A stretch of DNA of 5,764 nucleotides from positions 1-5,764 of the forward strand of contig CAMFQI010000092.1 of the NCBI GenBank assembly GCA_945980015.1, written 5' to 3'. Each line of letters opens with the position of its first letter. Positions within the stretch are counted from its first letter, which is position 1. Below, one piece after another: positions 1-5,754 of this stretch. The DNA comes from an uncultured Eubacterium sp. Lineage in GTDB: Bacteria > Bacillota > Clostridia > Oscillospirales > Acutalibacteraceae. The notes beneath the pieces were generated by a model. It searched no databases and was not told the DNA's origin. It saw nothing but the letters and a program-made list of their open reading frames with translations. Both the position numbers and the translations under genes were made by a program.

Positions 1-17
1 CTTATACATTATATACC

Positions 18-28
18 GAGAGAGAGGA
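18..28 (+). promoter_or_regulatory. Ribosome binding site of rnfC
   Basis: A purine run GAGAGAGAGGA ends 9 bases before the ATG at 38 and contains AGGA, a partial Shine-Dalgarno match. It is weaker than the AAGGAGG sites of the downstream genes, but it supports the ATG at 38 as the rnfC start. The AT-rich stretch before it (bases 1-15) could hold a -10 element. Too little upstream sequence is present to assign a promoter. Confidence 0.6.
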
Positions 29-37
29 TGTAACTTA

Positions 38-1390
38 ATGAAGAAAAAGAAGGCGTTGAAAAAGGGATTACGTCTTTATGAGGGCAAGGAGCTTTCAAAA
101 AACTATCCCATTACAACAATCAAGGCTGACGAAATTATGGTCTTCCCCCTTTCCCAGCATATCGGCAAACCGGCTAAGCCGGTTGTTGAAGTCGGTGAGC
201 GGGTACTCAAAGGGCAGATTATTGCTCAGGCAGACGGATTTATCAGCACTAATATTCATTCAAGTGTATCGGGTACAGTAAAGGCTATCGAAAACAGACT
301 TACTGTAAGCGGCGACAAAAAGCCATCAATCGTAATTCAAAACGATTTTGAAAATGAGGAAATCGAGGGCTTGGGTAAAAAAACAGACCCATCTTCACTT
401 ACGAATGAAGAAATTATTGAAAAAATCAAAAACGCAGGTATTGTCGGATTAGGCGGAGCAGGCTTTCCTACCCACGTAAAGCTATCTCCGAAAAATGCTA
501 ATGATATCGACACAATCATCGTTAACGGCTGCGAATGTGAGCCGTATTTAACAGTTGATTATCGGGTTATGCTTGAAAAGGGAGAGCAGATTGTTAAGGC
601 TTTGAGAATGATATTAAAGCTATTCCCAAATGCAATGGTTATCTTTGGAATTGAGGACAACAAGGCTGACAGTATCAAGGTAATTAAGGGATTTATATCA
701 GACAACGACAAAATGGATATTTGTCCGCTTAAAACAAAATATCCGCAAGGCGGTGAGAGAAGCCTCATTTATGCGGTAACAGGAAGAAAAATTAACTCAA
801 AAATGCTCCCTGCCGACGCAAAATGTCTTGTTCTTAACACTTCAACCTGCTACGCTATATACAATGCACTCTTTGAAAATATACCGCTTATTCACAGGTA
901 TATGACCATATCGGGTGACGGCGTTAATCAGTGCAACAACTTTAAGGTACCGCTCGGAATGAGCCACAACAGTGTGCTGACTGCGTGCGGCGGACTAAAG
1001 GAGGATGCCTGCAAGATTATAAGCGGCGGACCTATGACAGGTACTGCACTTAATACTCTCGATATTCCTGTTGAAAAAACATCATCTTCAATTCTTGCGT
1101 TTACCGTTGATGACGTTGCTTCAATAAAGGAGTCAAATTGTATAAGATGTGGAAAATGTGTTAGCGTTTGTCCTGCAAATCTTGTTCCTCAAATGCTTTC
1201 AAAATCCGTTATAAATTCAGATTTTGAAAAATTCGAGGATTTGGGCGGAATGGAATGTGTTAAATGCGGTTGTTGTTCATACATATGCCCTGCAAAAATT
1301 CCGCTTACTCACCTAATCACAATCGGCAAGGCTGCTGTTAAGCAAGCTCTTGACGAAAAAGCAGCAAAAGGAGGAGTGACAAATGTATAA
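38..1390 (+). CDS. rnfC: Rnf electron transport complex subunit RnfC (NADH/FMN and 2x[4Fe-4S] subunit)
   Basis: RnfC is the soluble, membrane-associated cytoplasmic subunit that exchanges electrons with NAD(H) through FMN and two [4Fe-4S] clusters. The 450-residue product has the usual family length. Seen in sequence: an N-terminal biotinyl/lipoyl-like region with PLSQHIGKPAKPVV and a DGFIS...HSSVSGTVKAIE stretch (about residues 36-86); the glycine-rich nucleotide/FMN motif GLGGAGFPTHVKL at 137-149; the NGCECEPYL motif at 163-171; and two ferredoxin motifs near the C-terminus. These are C368/C371/C374/C378 followed by P, and C407/C410/C413/C417 followed by P, with an extra C412. No membrane segment is visible. 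The ATG at 38 has a purine-rich ribosome site. It is the first gene of the operon and its last 8 bases overlap rnfD. Oddity: the N-terminal GG(I/V)H signature common in RnfC is absent; residues 8-13 read KKGLRL. The assignment to RnfC rather than the homologous NqrA is secure because of the ferredoxin motifs and the RnfB partner. Confidence 0.96.
   Translation: MKKKKALKKGLRLYEGKELSKNYPITTIKADEIMVFPLSQHIGKPAKPVVEVGERVLKGQIIAQADGFISTNIHSSVSGTVKAIENRLTVSGDKKPSIVIQNDFENEEIEGLGKKTDPSSLTNEEIIEKIKNAGIVGLGGAGFPTHVKLSPKNANDIDTIIVNGCECEPYLTVDYRVMLEKGEQIVKALRMILKLFPNAMVIFGIEDNKADSIKVIKGFISDNDKMDICPLKTKYPQGGERSLIYAVTGRKINSKMLPADAKCLVLNTSTCYAIYNALFENIPLIHRYMTISGDGVNQCNNFKVPLGMSHNSVLTACGGLKEDACKIISGGPMTGTALNTLDIPVEKTSSSILAFTVDDVASIKESNCIRCGKCVSVCPANLVPQMLSKSVINSDFEKFEDLGGMECVKCGCCSYICPAKIPLTHLITIGKAAVKQALDEKAAKGGVTNV
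1368..1374 (+). promoter_or_regulatory. Ribosome binding site of rnfD
   Basis: A perfect AAGGAGG lies inside the 3' end of rnfC, 8 bases before the rnfD ATG at 1383. It fixes the rnfD start so that the two genes overlap by 8 bases, an arrangement that favours translational coupling. Confidence 0.85.
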
Positions 1391-2426
1391 TGTTTCTATT
1401 GCTCCTCATTTGAGAGCAGAAAATTCAACTAAATCAATAATGCGTGACGTCGCAATTGCAACATTGCCTATTTTGGCCTTCGGATTCTACAGATTCGGCT
1501 TACCTGCCGTGCTTGTAACATTGCTATGCGTTGCTTCAAGCGTATTATTTGAACTGTTATTCGAGCTGATAACAAAGAGAACTGTTACGATTTTTGACAA
1601 TTCGGCATTGGTAACAGGCTTAATTCTTGCAATTAACCTACCGGCAAGCGTACCTTGGTACATACCCGTTCTCGGAAGCGGCTTTGCAATAGTTGTTGTT
1701 AAGCTTCTTTTCGGCGGTCTCGGACAAAACTTTATGAATCCGGCTTTGGCCGCAAGATGCTTTTTGCTCATTTCCTTCGCTTCAAAAATGAGCGACTTTG
1801 CCACATACGGCGTATATAATGCAAATTTGAGCGAGCTGTTCAAGGGCGGAAAAATAAAGCAATGCTTTACTCTTCTTGCTGGACAGAACGCTTCTACGCT
1901 TGACGCAGTATCGGGCGCAACTCCTCTTGCATCTCTTGAAAGCGGAGCGGAGCTCGATTTAGCATCTTTATTCTTCGGTATGCACGCCGGAACTATCGGT
2001 GAGGTAAGTGTGCTTGCAATACTTATCGGCGCCGCATATTTACTTATCAAAAAGGTTATTTCAATAAGAATCCCTGCGTCCTACATTCTTTCAACAGTAG
2101 TTTTCATTGCAATTATAAGACTTATCAATGGTGACGCATTGAGCGTTCAGTATCTCCTTTCACAGATTATGGCAGGCGGATTGCTTGTAGGTGCGTTCTT
2201 TATGGCTACCGACTATGCAACAAGCCCGATTAATTCAAAGGGACAAATACTTTACGGAATAGTTTTAGGCTTGCTTACTGCTTTATTCAGAGTTGTAGGC
2301 TCATCGGCTGAGGGAGTTTCCTATGCAATAATTATCGGCAATCTTTTTGTTCCGATTATAGAAAAGATTACTCTTCCGAAGCCTTTTGGCTCACATTCAA
2401 GAAAAGGAGGAGAAAGCAATGGCTGA
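1383..2426 (+). CDS. rnfD: Rnf electron transport complex subunit RnfD (membrane flavoprotein)
   Basis: RnfD (NqrB/RnfD family) is the large integral membrane subunit. It carries a covalently bound FMN and is thought to take part in ion translocation. The 347-residue product has about nine or ten hydrophobic segments; the clearest are near residues 22-38, 40-62, 73-87 and 92-109, with four or five more after residue 205. Family signatures seen: APH near the N-terminus (7-9), FGGLGQNFMNPALAAR at 110-125, ATDYATSPINSKGQ at 275-288, and EGVSYAI...GN...P near the C-terminus. The flavinylation motif DAVSGAT ends at Thr180, the predicted FMN acceptor for ApbE (consensus Dxx(S/T)GAT), in the long loop between the two membrane halves. 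It starts within rnfC and ends within rnfG, with 8 shared bases at each end. Length and motifs are ordinary for the family. Confidence 0.96.
   Translation: MYNVSIAPHLRAENSTKSIMRDVAIATLPILAFGFYRFGLPAVLVTLLCVASSVLFELLFELITKRTVTIFDNSALVTGLILAINLPASVPWYIPVLGSGFAIVVVKLLFGGLGQNFMNPALAARCFLLISFASKMSDFATYGVYNANLSELFKGGKIKQCFTLLAGQNASTLDAVSGATPLASLESGAELDLASLFFGMHAGTIGEVSVLAILIGAAYLLIKKVISIRIPASYILSTVVFIAIIRLINGDALSVQYLLSQIMAGGLLVGAFFMATDYATSPINSKGQILYGIVLGLLTALFRVVGSSAEGVSYAIIIGNLFVPIIEKITLPKPFGSHSRKGGESNG
2403..2410 (+). promoter_or_regulatory. Ribosome binding site of rnfG
   Basis: AAAGGAGG lies inside the 3' end of rnfD, 8 bases before the ATG at 2419. It decides the rnfG start: an in-frame TTG at 2386 lies upstream of this site, has no ribosome site of its own, and would add residues unlike an RnfG N-terminus. 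Confidence 0.85.
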
Positions 2427-3651
2427 TAAAAAATCAAATACTATAATTAATACCATTATATTAACCGTCATTTCGGTTATTGCGGTTGCGCTTCTTGCTA
2501 TTGTTAACCAAATTACAGCCGAGCCCATAGCGCAGGCTGAGGTAAATCAAAAGGCGCAGGTTTACAAGGTGGTATATTCGGATTGCGACAGCTTTTCGGA
2601 AATTGAAAACACCGAGCAAATGATTGCCGACTCAGAAGCATTGCTAAATGAAAAGGGTCTTAGCGGTTGTAAAATAATTGATGTTTTGGCGGCTAACGAC
2701 GCTTCAGGCAAGACAGAGGGCTACATTGTTGCCGCTTCATCAAATGCAGGCTACGGCGGTGAAATACAAATTGCTATCGGTATAAAGGACGGTAAGCTCA
2801 CAGGCTTCTCGTCAATCAGCAACAGTGAAACCGCAGGTCTCGGTTCAAAATGCTCCGAGCCTGAATTTACAGAGCAATTCAAGGGTAAATCTGCTTCCCT
2901 GCTTACATTTACAAAGAGCGGTGCTTCTTCGGAAACAGAAATTGATGCAATCAGCGGTGCTACCATTACAACTAATGCGGTAACGCAGGCTGTAAATGCC
3001 GCAATACTGTTCTATCAGGAAAACTTCGGCGGCGGCGCACAGGAGATTGCAAAAGCAGATTTAACCGAGTTTTATAAAAAAGCGTATCCGGGTGGCGAAG
3101 AATTTTCGGATATTGAAAATGCAAAAGATTTAATCGCTAATTCAAGCGCACTTCTTGAGGAATATTCACTCACAGACTGTACGATTGAAGAAATTAAGGC
3201 AGTTAACGGCGGTGAGGGTTATGTTATTTCAACAACCGCAACAGGCTTTGCAAAAACCTCTCCATTCCAAATTGCAATCGGTATTAAGGACGGAAAGCTT
3301 ACAGGCTTTGCAGTAGTCAGCTCAATGGAAAGCCCGGGCTACGGTGCAAAAATGGAAGAGGACGCTTTCACCTCTCAATTTGCCGGTAAAACCGCAAATG
3401 TACTTACTCAAAAGGTGGGCGGCACTGCCGATAACGAAATTGACGCAATCGCCGGTGCAACAATTACATCAAGCGCCATTGCAAGAGCCGTAAATGCGGG
3501 AATAGTTTTCTATCAATCTAATTTCGGCGACGCTTCACAGCTTGATAAACAAACACTTGCTTCAAGCAGTGCAGACGCTTCATCAGGCGCAACCGCACAG
3601 GCACAGGGCGGTCAGCAAAATCAAAACCAAAATCAGCAAGGAAAGGAGTAA
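2419..3651 (+). CDS. rnfG: RnfG subunit with two tandem FMN-binding domains
   Basis: RnfG is the membrane-anchored extracytoplasmic flavoprotein of the complex and carries covalent FMN. The product is 410 residues from the ATG at 2419; RnfG with one FMN_bind domain is usually about 180-220 residues. Order seen: a short cytoplasmic head; one membrane helix (about 9-30, no lipobox); unit 1 (about 49-205), with SETAGLG at 136-142 and DAISGAT ending at Thr182; unit 2 (about 219-370), with MESPGYG at 303-309 and DAIAGAT ending at Thr348; then a low-complexity S/A then Q/N-rich tail (about 380-410). The units are clear copies: IAIGIKDGKLTGF occurs identically at 118-130 and 285-297, C84 matches C254, and (V/I)NA(A/G)I(L/V)FYQ follows each GAT motif. 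Unit 1 is closer to canonical RnfG (SETPGLG, SGAT); unit 2 has Ala before GAT. The tail holds another match, DASSGAT, ending at Thr392. The gene sits between rnfD and rnfE, as rnfG normally does. That it is the operon's RnfG is secure; that both domains carry FMN is inference. Confidence 0.93.
   Translation: MADKKSNTIINTIILTVISVIAVALLAIVNQITAEPIAQAEVNQKAQVYKVVYSDCDSFSEIENTEQMIADSEALLNEKGLSGCKIIDVLAANDASGKTEGYIVAASSNAGYGGEIQIAIGIKDGKLTGFSSISNSETAGLGSKCSEPEFTEQFKGKSASLLTFTKSGASSETEIDAISGATITTNAVTQAVNAAILFYQENFGGGAQEIAKADLTEFYKKAYPGGEEFSDIENAKDLIANSSALLEEYSLTDCTIEEIKAVNGGEGYVISTTATGFAKTSPFQIAIGIKDGKLTGFAVVSSMESPGYGAKMEEDAFTSQFAGKTANVLTQKVGGTADNEIDAIAGATITSSAIARAVNAGIVFYQSNFGDASQLDKQTLASSSADASSGATAQAQGGQQNQNQNQQGKE
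2770..3309 (+). repeat. Internal duplication within rnfG (most conserved blocks 2770-2808 and 3271-3309)
   Basis: The two FMN_bind units of rnfG are related at DNA level. In the best 39-base block (2770-2808 against 3271-3309), 34 of 39 bases match and all five differences are synonymous, so both copies encode the same 13 residues, IAIGIKDGKLTGF. Outside this block similarity is mainly at protein level. This indicates an in-frame tandem duplication of a segment of roughly 500 bases that is old enough to have diverged, with strong constraint on this strand-turn-strand segment. Confidence 0.85.
3616..3633 (+). repeat. Hexanucleotide tandem repeat (CAAAAY x3) in the rnfG tail
   Basis: Three head-to-tail copies, CAAAAT, CAAAAC, CAAAAT, encode Gln-Asn three times and form the core of the Q/N-rich C-terminal tail of RnfG. 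Gain or loss of a copy would keep the frame, so tail length could vary between strains. Confidence 0.7.
3642..3648 (+). promoter_or_regulatory. Ribosome binding site of rnfE
   Basis: AAAGGAG overlaps the last codons of rnfG and lies 7 bases before the ATG at 3656. It decides the rnfE start: the open frame extends upstream to an ATG at 3542 deep inside rnfG, but that would add 38 residues unlike any RnfE and has no such site. Confidence 0.85.
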
Positions 3652-3655
3652 TTTT

Positions 3656-4318
3656 ATGAAGGCTTTACTAGAAAGATTATACAACGGTATCATAAAAGAA
3701 AATCCTACCTTTGTGCTGATGCTCGGTATGTGTCCGACTCTTGCGGTTACATCAAGCGCACTCAACGGCTTGGGTATGGGCGTTGCAACAATGGCGGTAC
3801 TTATTATGTCAAACCTGCTTATTTCGTTGCTTCGCAAGGTTATTCCAAACGGTGTAAGAGTTCCCGTTTATATCATCATAATTGCTTCATTTGTAACAAT
3901 AGTTGAAATGCTGATGCATGCTTATGTTACACCGCTTTACAATAGTCTCGGTATTTTCATACCTCTTATCGTTGTAAACTGCATAATACTCGGCAGAGCA
4001 GAATCATATGCATCAAAAAACAATGTTCTTCTTTCAATATTTGACGGTATCGGCGTCGGCTTAGGCTTTACTGTAGGACTTACTGCAATCGGTATTGTAA
4101 GAGAATTACTCGGAAGCGGCTGTGTATTTGGATTAAGAGTCCTTCCCGAGAGCTATGAGCCTATTTCAATATTCATTCTTGCACCCGGTGCATTCTTTGT
4201 TCTTTCTATTCTGTGTGCAGTAATGAACAAGCTTACCAAAGGAAAGAAAAAGGAAGCAAAGACAAAATGCTCAGGCAACTGTGCAAATTGTGCTAACGCA
4301 GAAAAGGAGGGTAAATAA
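3656..4318 (+). CDS. rnfE: Rnf electron transport complex subunit RnfE, with cysteine-containing C-terminal tail
   Basis: RnfE (NqrD/RnfE family) is an integral membrane subunit that pairs with its paralogue RnfA. Each is thought to supply conserved cysteines to a membrane-embedded iron-sulfur centre that relays electrons across the membrane. The 220-residue product has about six hydrophobic segments. Conserved motifs seen: N-terminal ENPTFVLMLGMCPTLAVT with Cys26, and VVNCIILGRAE with Cys109, plus the VRELLG motif that follows the fifth segment. A lysine-rich tail (about 193-220) suggests a cytoplasmic C-terminus by the positive-inside rule. It contains C205, C209 and C212 (CX3CX2C), which could bind a metal or cluster. 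I cannot confirm how widespread this tail is in RnfE. The start at 3656 is supported by its ribosome site and by similarity to the RnfE N-terminus. The stop overlaps the rnfA start as TAATG. Confidence 0.95.
   Translation: MKALLERLYNGIIKENPTFVLMLGMCPTLAVTSSALNGLGMGVATMAVLIMSNLLISLLRKVIPNGVRVPVYIIIIASFVTIVEMLMHAYVTPLYNSLGIFIPLIVVNCIILGRAESYASKNNVLLSIFDGIGVGLGFTVGLTAIGIVRELLGSGCVFGLRVLPESYEPISIFILAPGAFFVLSILCAVMNKLTKGKKKEAKTKCSGNCANCANAEKEGK
4302..4310 (+). promoter_or_regulatory. Ribosome binding site of rnfA
   Basis: AAAAGGAGG inside the end of rnfE lies 7 bases before the ATG at 4318. It supports a start that shares one base with the rnfE stop (TAATG), a classic stop-restart coupling. Confidence 0.85.
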
Positions 4319-4896
4319 TGGCAGGTAAATTATTTTTAGTGCTTATTACAACAGCGCTTATAAACAATGTTGTGCTCAGCCAATTCTTAGGTATTTGCCC
4401 GTTTTTAGGAGTATCAAAATCAACCAAAACTGCCGCAGGTATGGGCGGAGCAGTAATATTTGTAATAACACTTTCCTCACTCGTTTCGTCAGTTCTTTAT
4501 AAATTAGTTATTCAAAAGCTAAATCTCGAATATCTTAAAACAATTATATTTATTGTTGTTATTGCGTTTTTAGTTCAGCTTGTTGAGGTATTCTTGAAAA
4601 AAGCAGTTCCCTCTTTATATAAGAGTCTGGGAATATATCTTCCGCTTATTACAACAAACTGTGCAGTTTTAGGTACTGCGCTTACGAATGTTCAACAGGA
4701 TAACGACATATTAACAAGTGTTGTAACAGGCTTCGGTACGGCTGTCGGATTCACTATTGCAATAGTAATTATGGCAGGAGTTAGAGAAAAAACCGAAAAC
4801 AACGACTATTTAGGCTGCTTTAAGGGTACACCTGCAGTATTGATGACTGCCTGCTTGATGTCGATTGCTTTTTACGGCTTTAACGCATTTGCATAA
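4318..4896 (+). CDS. rnfA: Rnf electron transport complex subunit RnfA
   Basis: RnfA (NqrE/RnfA family) is the six-helix membrane partner of RnfE, expected in the opposite orientation. Together they place cysteines around a membrane-embedded iron-sulfur centre between the cytoplasmic and outer electron carriers. The 192-residue product has the usual family length. Signatures seen: NNVVLSQFLGICPFLGVSK at 16-34 with Cys27; LPLITTNCAVLG at 108-119 with Cys115; AGVREK at about 153-158; and a C-terminal helix ending AFYGFNAFA with almost no tail. The paired NN(V)VL...G(I)CPFLGVS and TTNCAVLG motifs parallel LMLGMCP and VNCIILG in RnfE, showing the paralogy inside this operon. The TAATG junction with rnfE suggests the two are made in equal amounts. 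I see nothing unusual in it. Confidence 0.96.
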   Translation: MAGKLFLVLITTALINNVVLSQFLGICPFLGVSKSTKTAAGMGGAVIFVITLSSLVSSVLYKLVIQKLNLEYLKTIIFIVVIAFLVQLVEVFLKKAVPSLYKSLGIYLPLITTNCAVLGTALTNVQQDNDILTSVVTGFGTAVGFTIAIVIMAGVREKTENNDYLGCFKGTPAVLMTACLMSIAFYGFNAFA

Positions 4897-4901
4897 GGAG
4901 G
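4895..4901 (+). promoter_or_regulatory. Ribosome binding site of rnfB
   Basis: A perfect AAGGAGG overlaps the rnfA stop codon and lies 7 bases before the rnfB ATG at 4909, fixing that start. Confidence 0.85.
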
Positions 4902-4908
4902 AATAGTA

Positions 4909-5706
4909 ATGGATATAAAAGCTATACTTATCGCTGTTGGCGTAATTGCCGTTATAGGAGTTATTATCGGTATTGTTTTAGGAATTGCCGAAAAGGTCTT
5001 CCATGTTAAAGTAAACGAAAAAGAAACCGCTGTGAGAGAAGTTTTACCGGGCAGTAATTGCGGTGGCTGCGGCTATGCAGGATGTGACGCAATGGCGGCT
5101 GCCATTGCAAATGGCGACGCACCTGTAAACGGTTGTCCCGTCGGCGGAAATGATGTTGCTCATAAAATTGCTCAAATTATGGGTCAGGAGGTTCAGGAAA
5201 CCGAAAGAAAGGTTGCCTATGTTAAATGCGACGGCAACGGAGAAAAGCGTGCCGTGGACTACAACTACATAGGAATTGAATCCTGTATTGCGGCTGATTT
5301 ACTTCCCGGTTCTAGTCCTTATTCCTGCAAATACGGTTGTTTAGGCTTCGGCTCGTGTGCAAGAGTTTGTCCGCAAAGAGCAATAAGAATTATCGACAAA
5401 AAGGCTGTTGTAGACGAAGAATTGTGTATTGCCTGCGGAAGGTGTATAAAAGCCTGTCCACATAATTTAATTGAACTTGTTCCCGCAAGCTCGAAATACA
5501 GAGTTCAATGCTCGTCGCACGTTTTCGGTAAAGATGTAAGAGACGCTTGTACGGCAGGATGTATTTCTTGCAAGATTTGCGAAAAGAACTGCCCTAACGA
5601 TGCAATTCACGTAAAGGACAACATCGCAAAGATAGATTATGAAAAATGTACACATTGCGGAATATGTGCCGCAAAATGTCCAAGAAAAATTATCAAAGAA
5701 TATTGA
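4909..5706 (+). CDS. rnfB: Rnf electron transport complex subunit RnfB (ferredoxin-accepting multi-[4Fe-4S] subunit)
   Basis: RnfB is the membrane-anchored cytoplasmic subunit that accepts electrons from reduced ferredoxin and passes them through a chain of [4Fe-4S] clusters. The 265-residue product has one N-terminal helix (about 4-27). It is followed by the Fer4/RnfB-type cluster domain, C51/C54/C59/C76 (CX2CX4CX16C) in the context PGSNCGGCGYAGCDAMA. Four further cysteine quartets follow: C140/C144/C150/C154 in the KYGCLGFGSC context, C173/C176/C179/C183, C218/C221/C224/C228 and C247/C250/C253/C257; all but the first of these are classic CX2CX2CX3CP. There are 24 cysteines in all, the extra ones being C107, C126, C201 and C214. 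This is the longer clostridial form; proteobacterial RnfB, about 190 residues, has fewer clusters. It is the last gene of the operon, 12 bases after rnfA, which is its usual place in clostridial rnfCDGEAB. Confidence 0.96.
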   Translation: MDIKAILIAVGVIAVIGVIIGIVLGIAEKVFHVKVNEKETAVREVLPGSNCGGCGYAGCDAMAAAIANGDAPVNGCPVGGNDVAHKIAQIMGQEVQETERKVAYVKCDGNGEKRAVDYNYIGIESCIAADLLPGSSPYSCKYGCLGFGSCARVCPQRAIRIIDKKAVVDEELCIACGRCIKACPHNLIELVPASSKYRVQCSSHVFGKDVRDACTAGCISCKICEKNCPNDAIHVKDNIAKIDYEKCTHCGICAAKCPRKIIKEY

Positions 5707-5744
5707 TAAATTTTTACCAATCGTATTGACAAACGATAAATTTT
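5705..5744 (+). repeat. 10-base direct repeat GATAAATTTT, copies 30 bases apart
   Basis: GATAAATTTT occurs at 5705-5714, beginning in the rnfB stop codon, and again at 5735-5744 in the spacer of the downstream promoter. The start-to-start distance of 30 bases is close to three helical turns. It could be a paired regulator site, but in such AT-rich sequence it may be chance. Confidence 0.35.
5720..5737. promoter_or_regulatory. Small inverted repeat over the -35 box (possible operator)
   Basis: ATCGT at 5720-5724 and ACGAT at 5733-5737 are perfect 5-base arms around an 8-base centre that contains the -35 hexamer TTGACA. A repressor bound here would block the promoter. The arms are short and I cannot name a regulator family. 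As RNA it would form only a weak 5-pair stem, not a convincing terminator. Confidence 0.3.
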
Positions 5745-5754
5745 ATTTTAATAT
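5726..5754 (+). promoter_or_regulatory. Sigma-70/sigma-A-type promoter for a gene beyond the window
   Basis: TTGACA at 5726-5731 is a perfect -35 box. After exactly 17 bases, TAATAT at 5749-5754 is a good -10 box (four of six to TATAAT; an overlapping TATAGT at 5752-5757 has a 20-base spacer). Transcription would start near 5761 and run rightwards. It lies after rnfB, so it serves the next gene rather than the rnf operon. No start codon for that gene is in view. Confidence 0.7.

Noticed and set aside
1..16. Possible -10 element upstream of rnfC
   Set aside because: The stretch is AT-rich with TATA-like words, but no -35 region is visible because the window begins here, so a promoter cannot be supported.
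78..281. Short plus-strand open frame inside rnfC in another frame
   Set aside because: Arg/Ser/Leu-rich shadow of rnfC with no motif or ribosome site. The short minus-strand frames at 337-519, 559-768, 2751-2966, 3583-3837 and 5467-5655 are rejected for the same reason.
1487..2050. 187-residue open frame on the minus strand inside rnfD
   Set aside because: It lies wholly antisense to a well-supported membrane protein gene, has no ribosome site or family motif I recognise, and is explained by codon bias of rnfD.
2386..2418. Longer rnfG from an upstream TTG
   Set aside because: The AAAGGAGG at 2403-2410 sits inside the extension and is properly spaced for the ATG at 2419; the added residues do not resemble an RnfG head.
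3542..3655. Longer rnfE from an ATG inside rnfG
   Set aside because: The 38 extra residues are an out-of-frame reading of the rnfG tail. The ATG at 3656 has its own ribosome site and gives the family N-terminus.
38..5706. Na+-translocating NADH:quinone reductase (Nqr) operon instead of Rnf
   Set aside because: The membrane subunits are homologous, but there is no NqrF-type NADH/FAD subunit, and the ferredoxin-rich RnfB and the two-cluster RnfC are diagnostic of Rnf.
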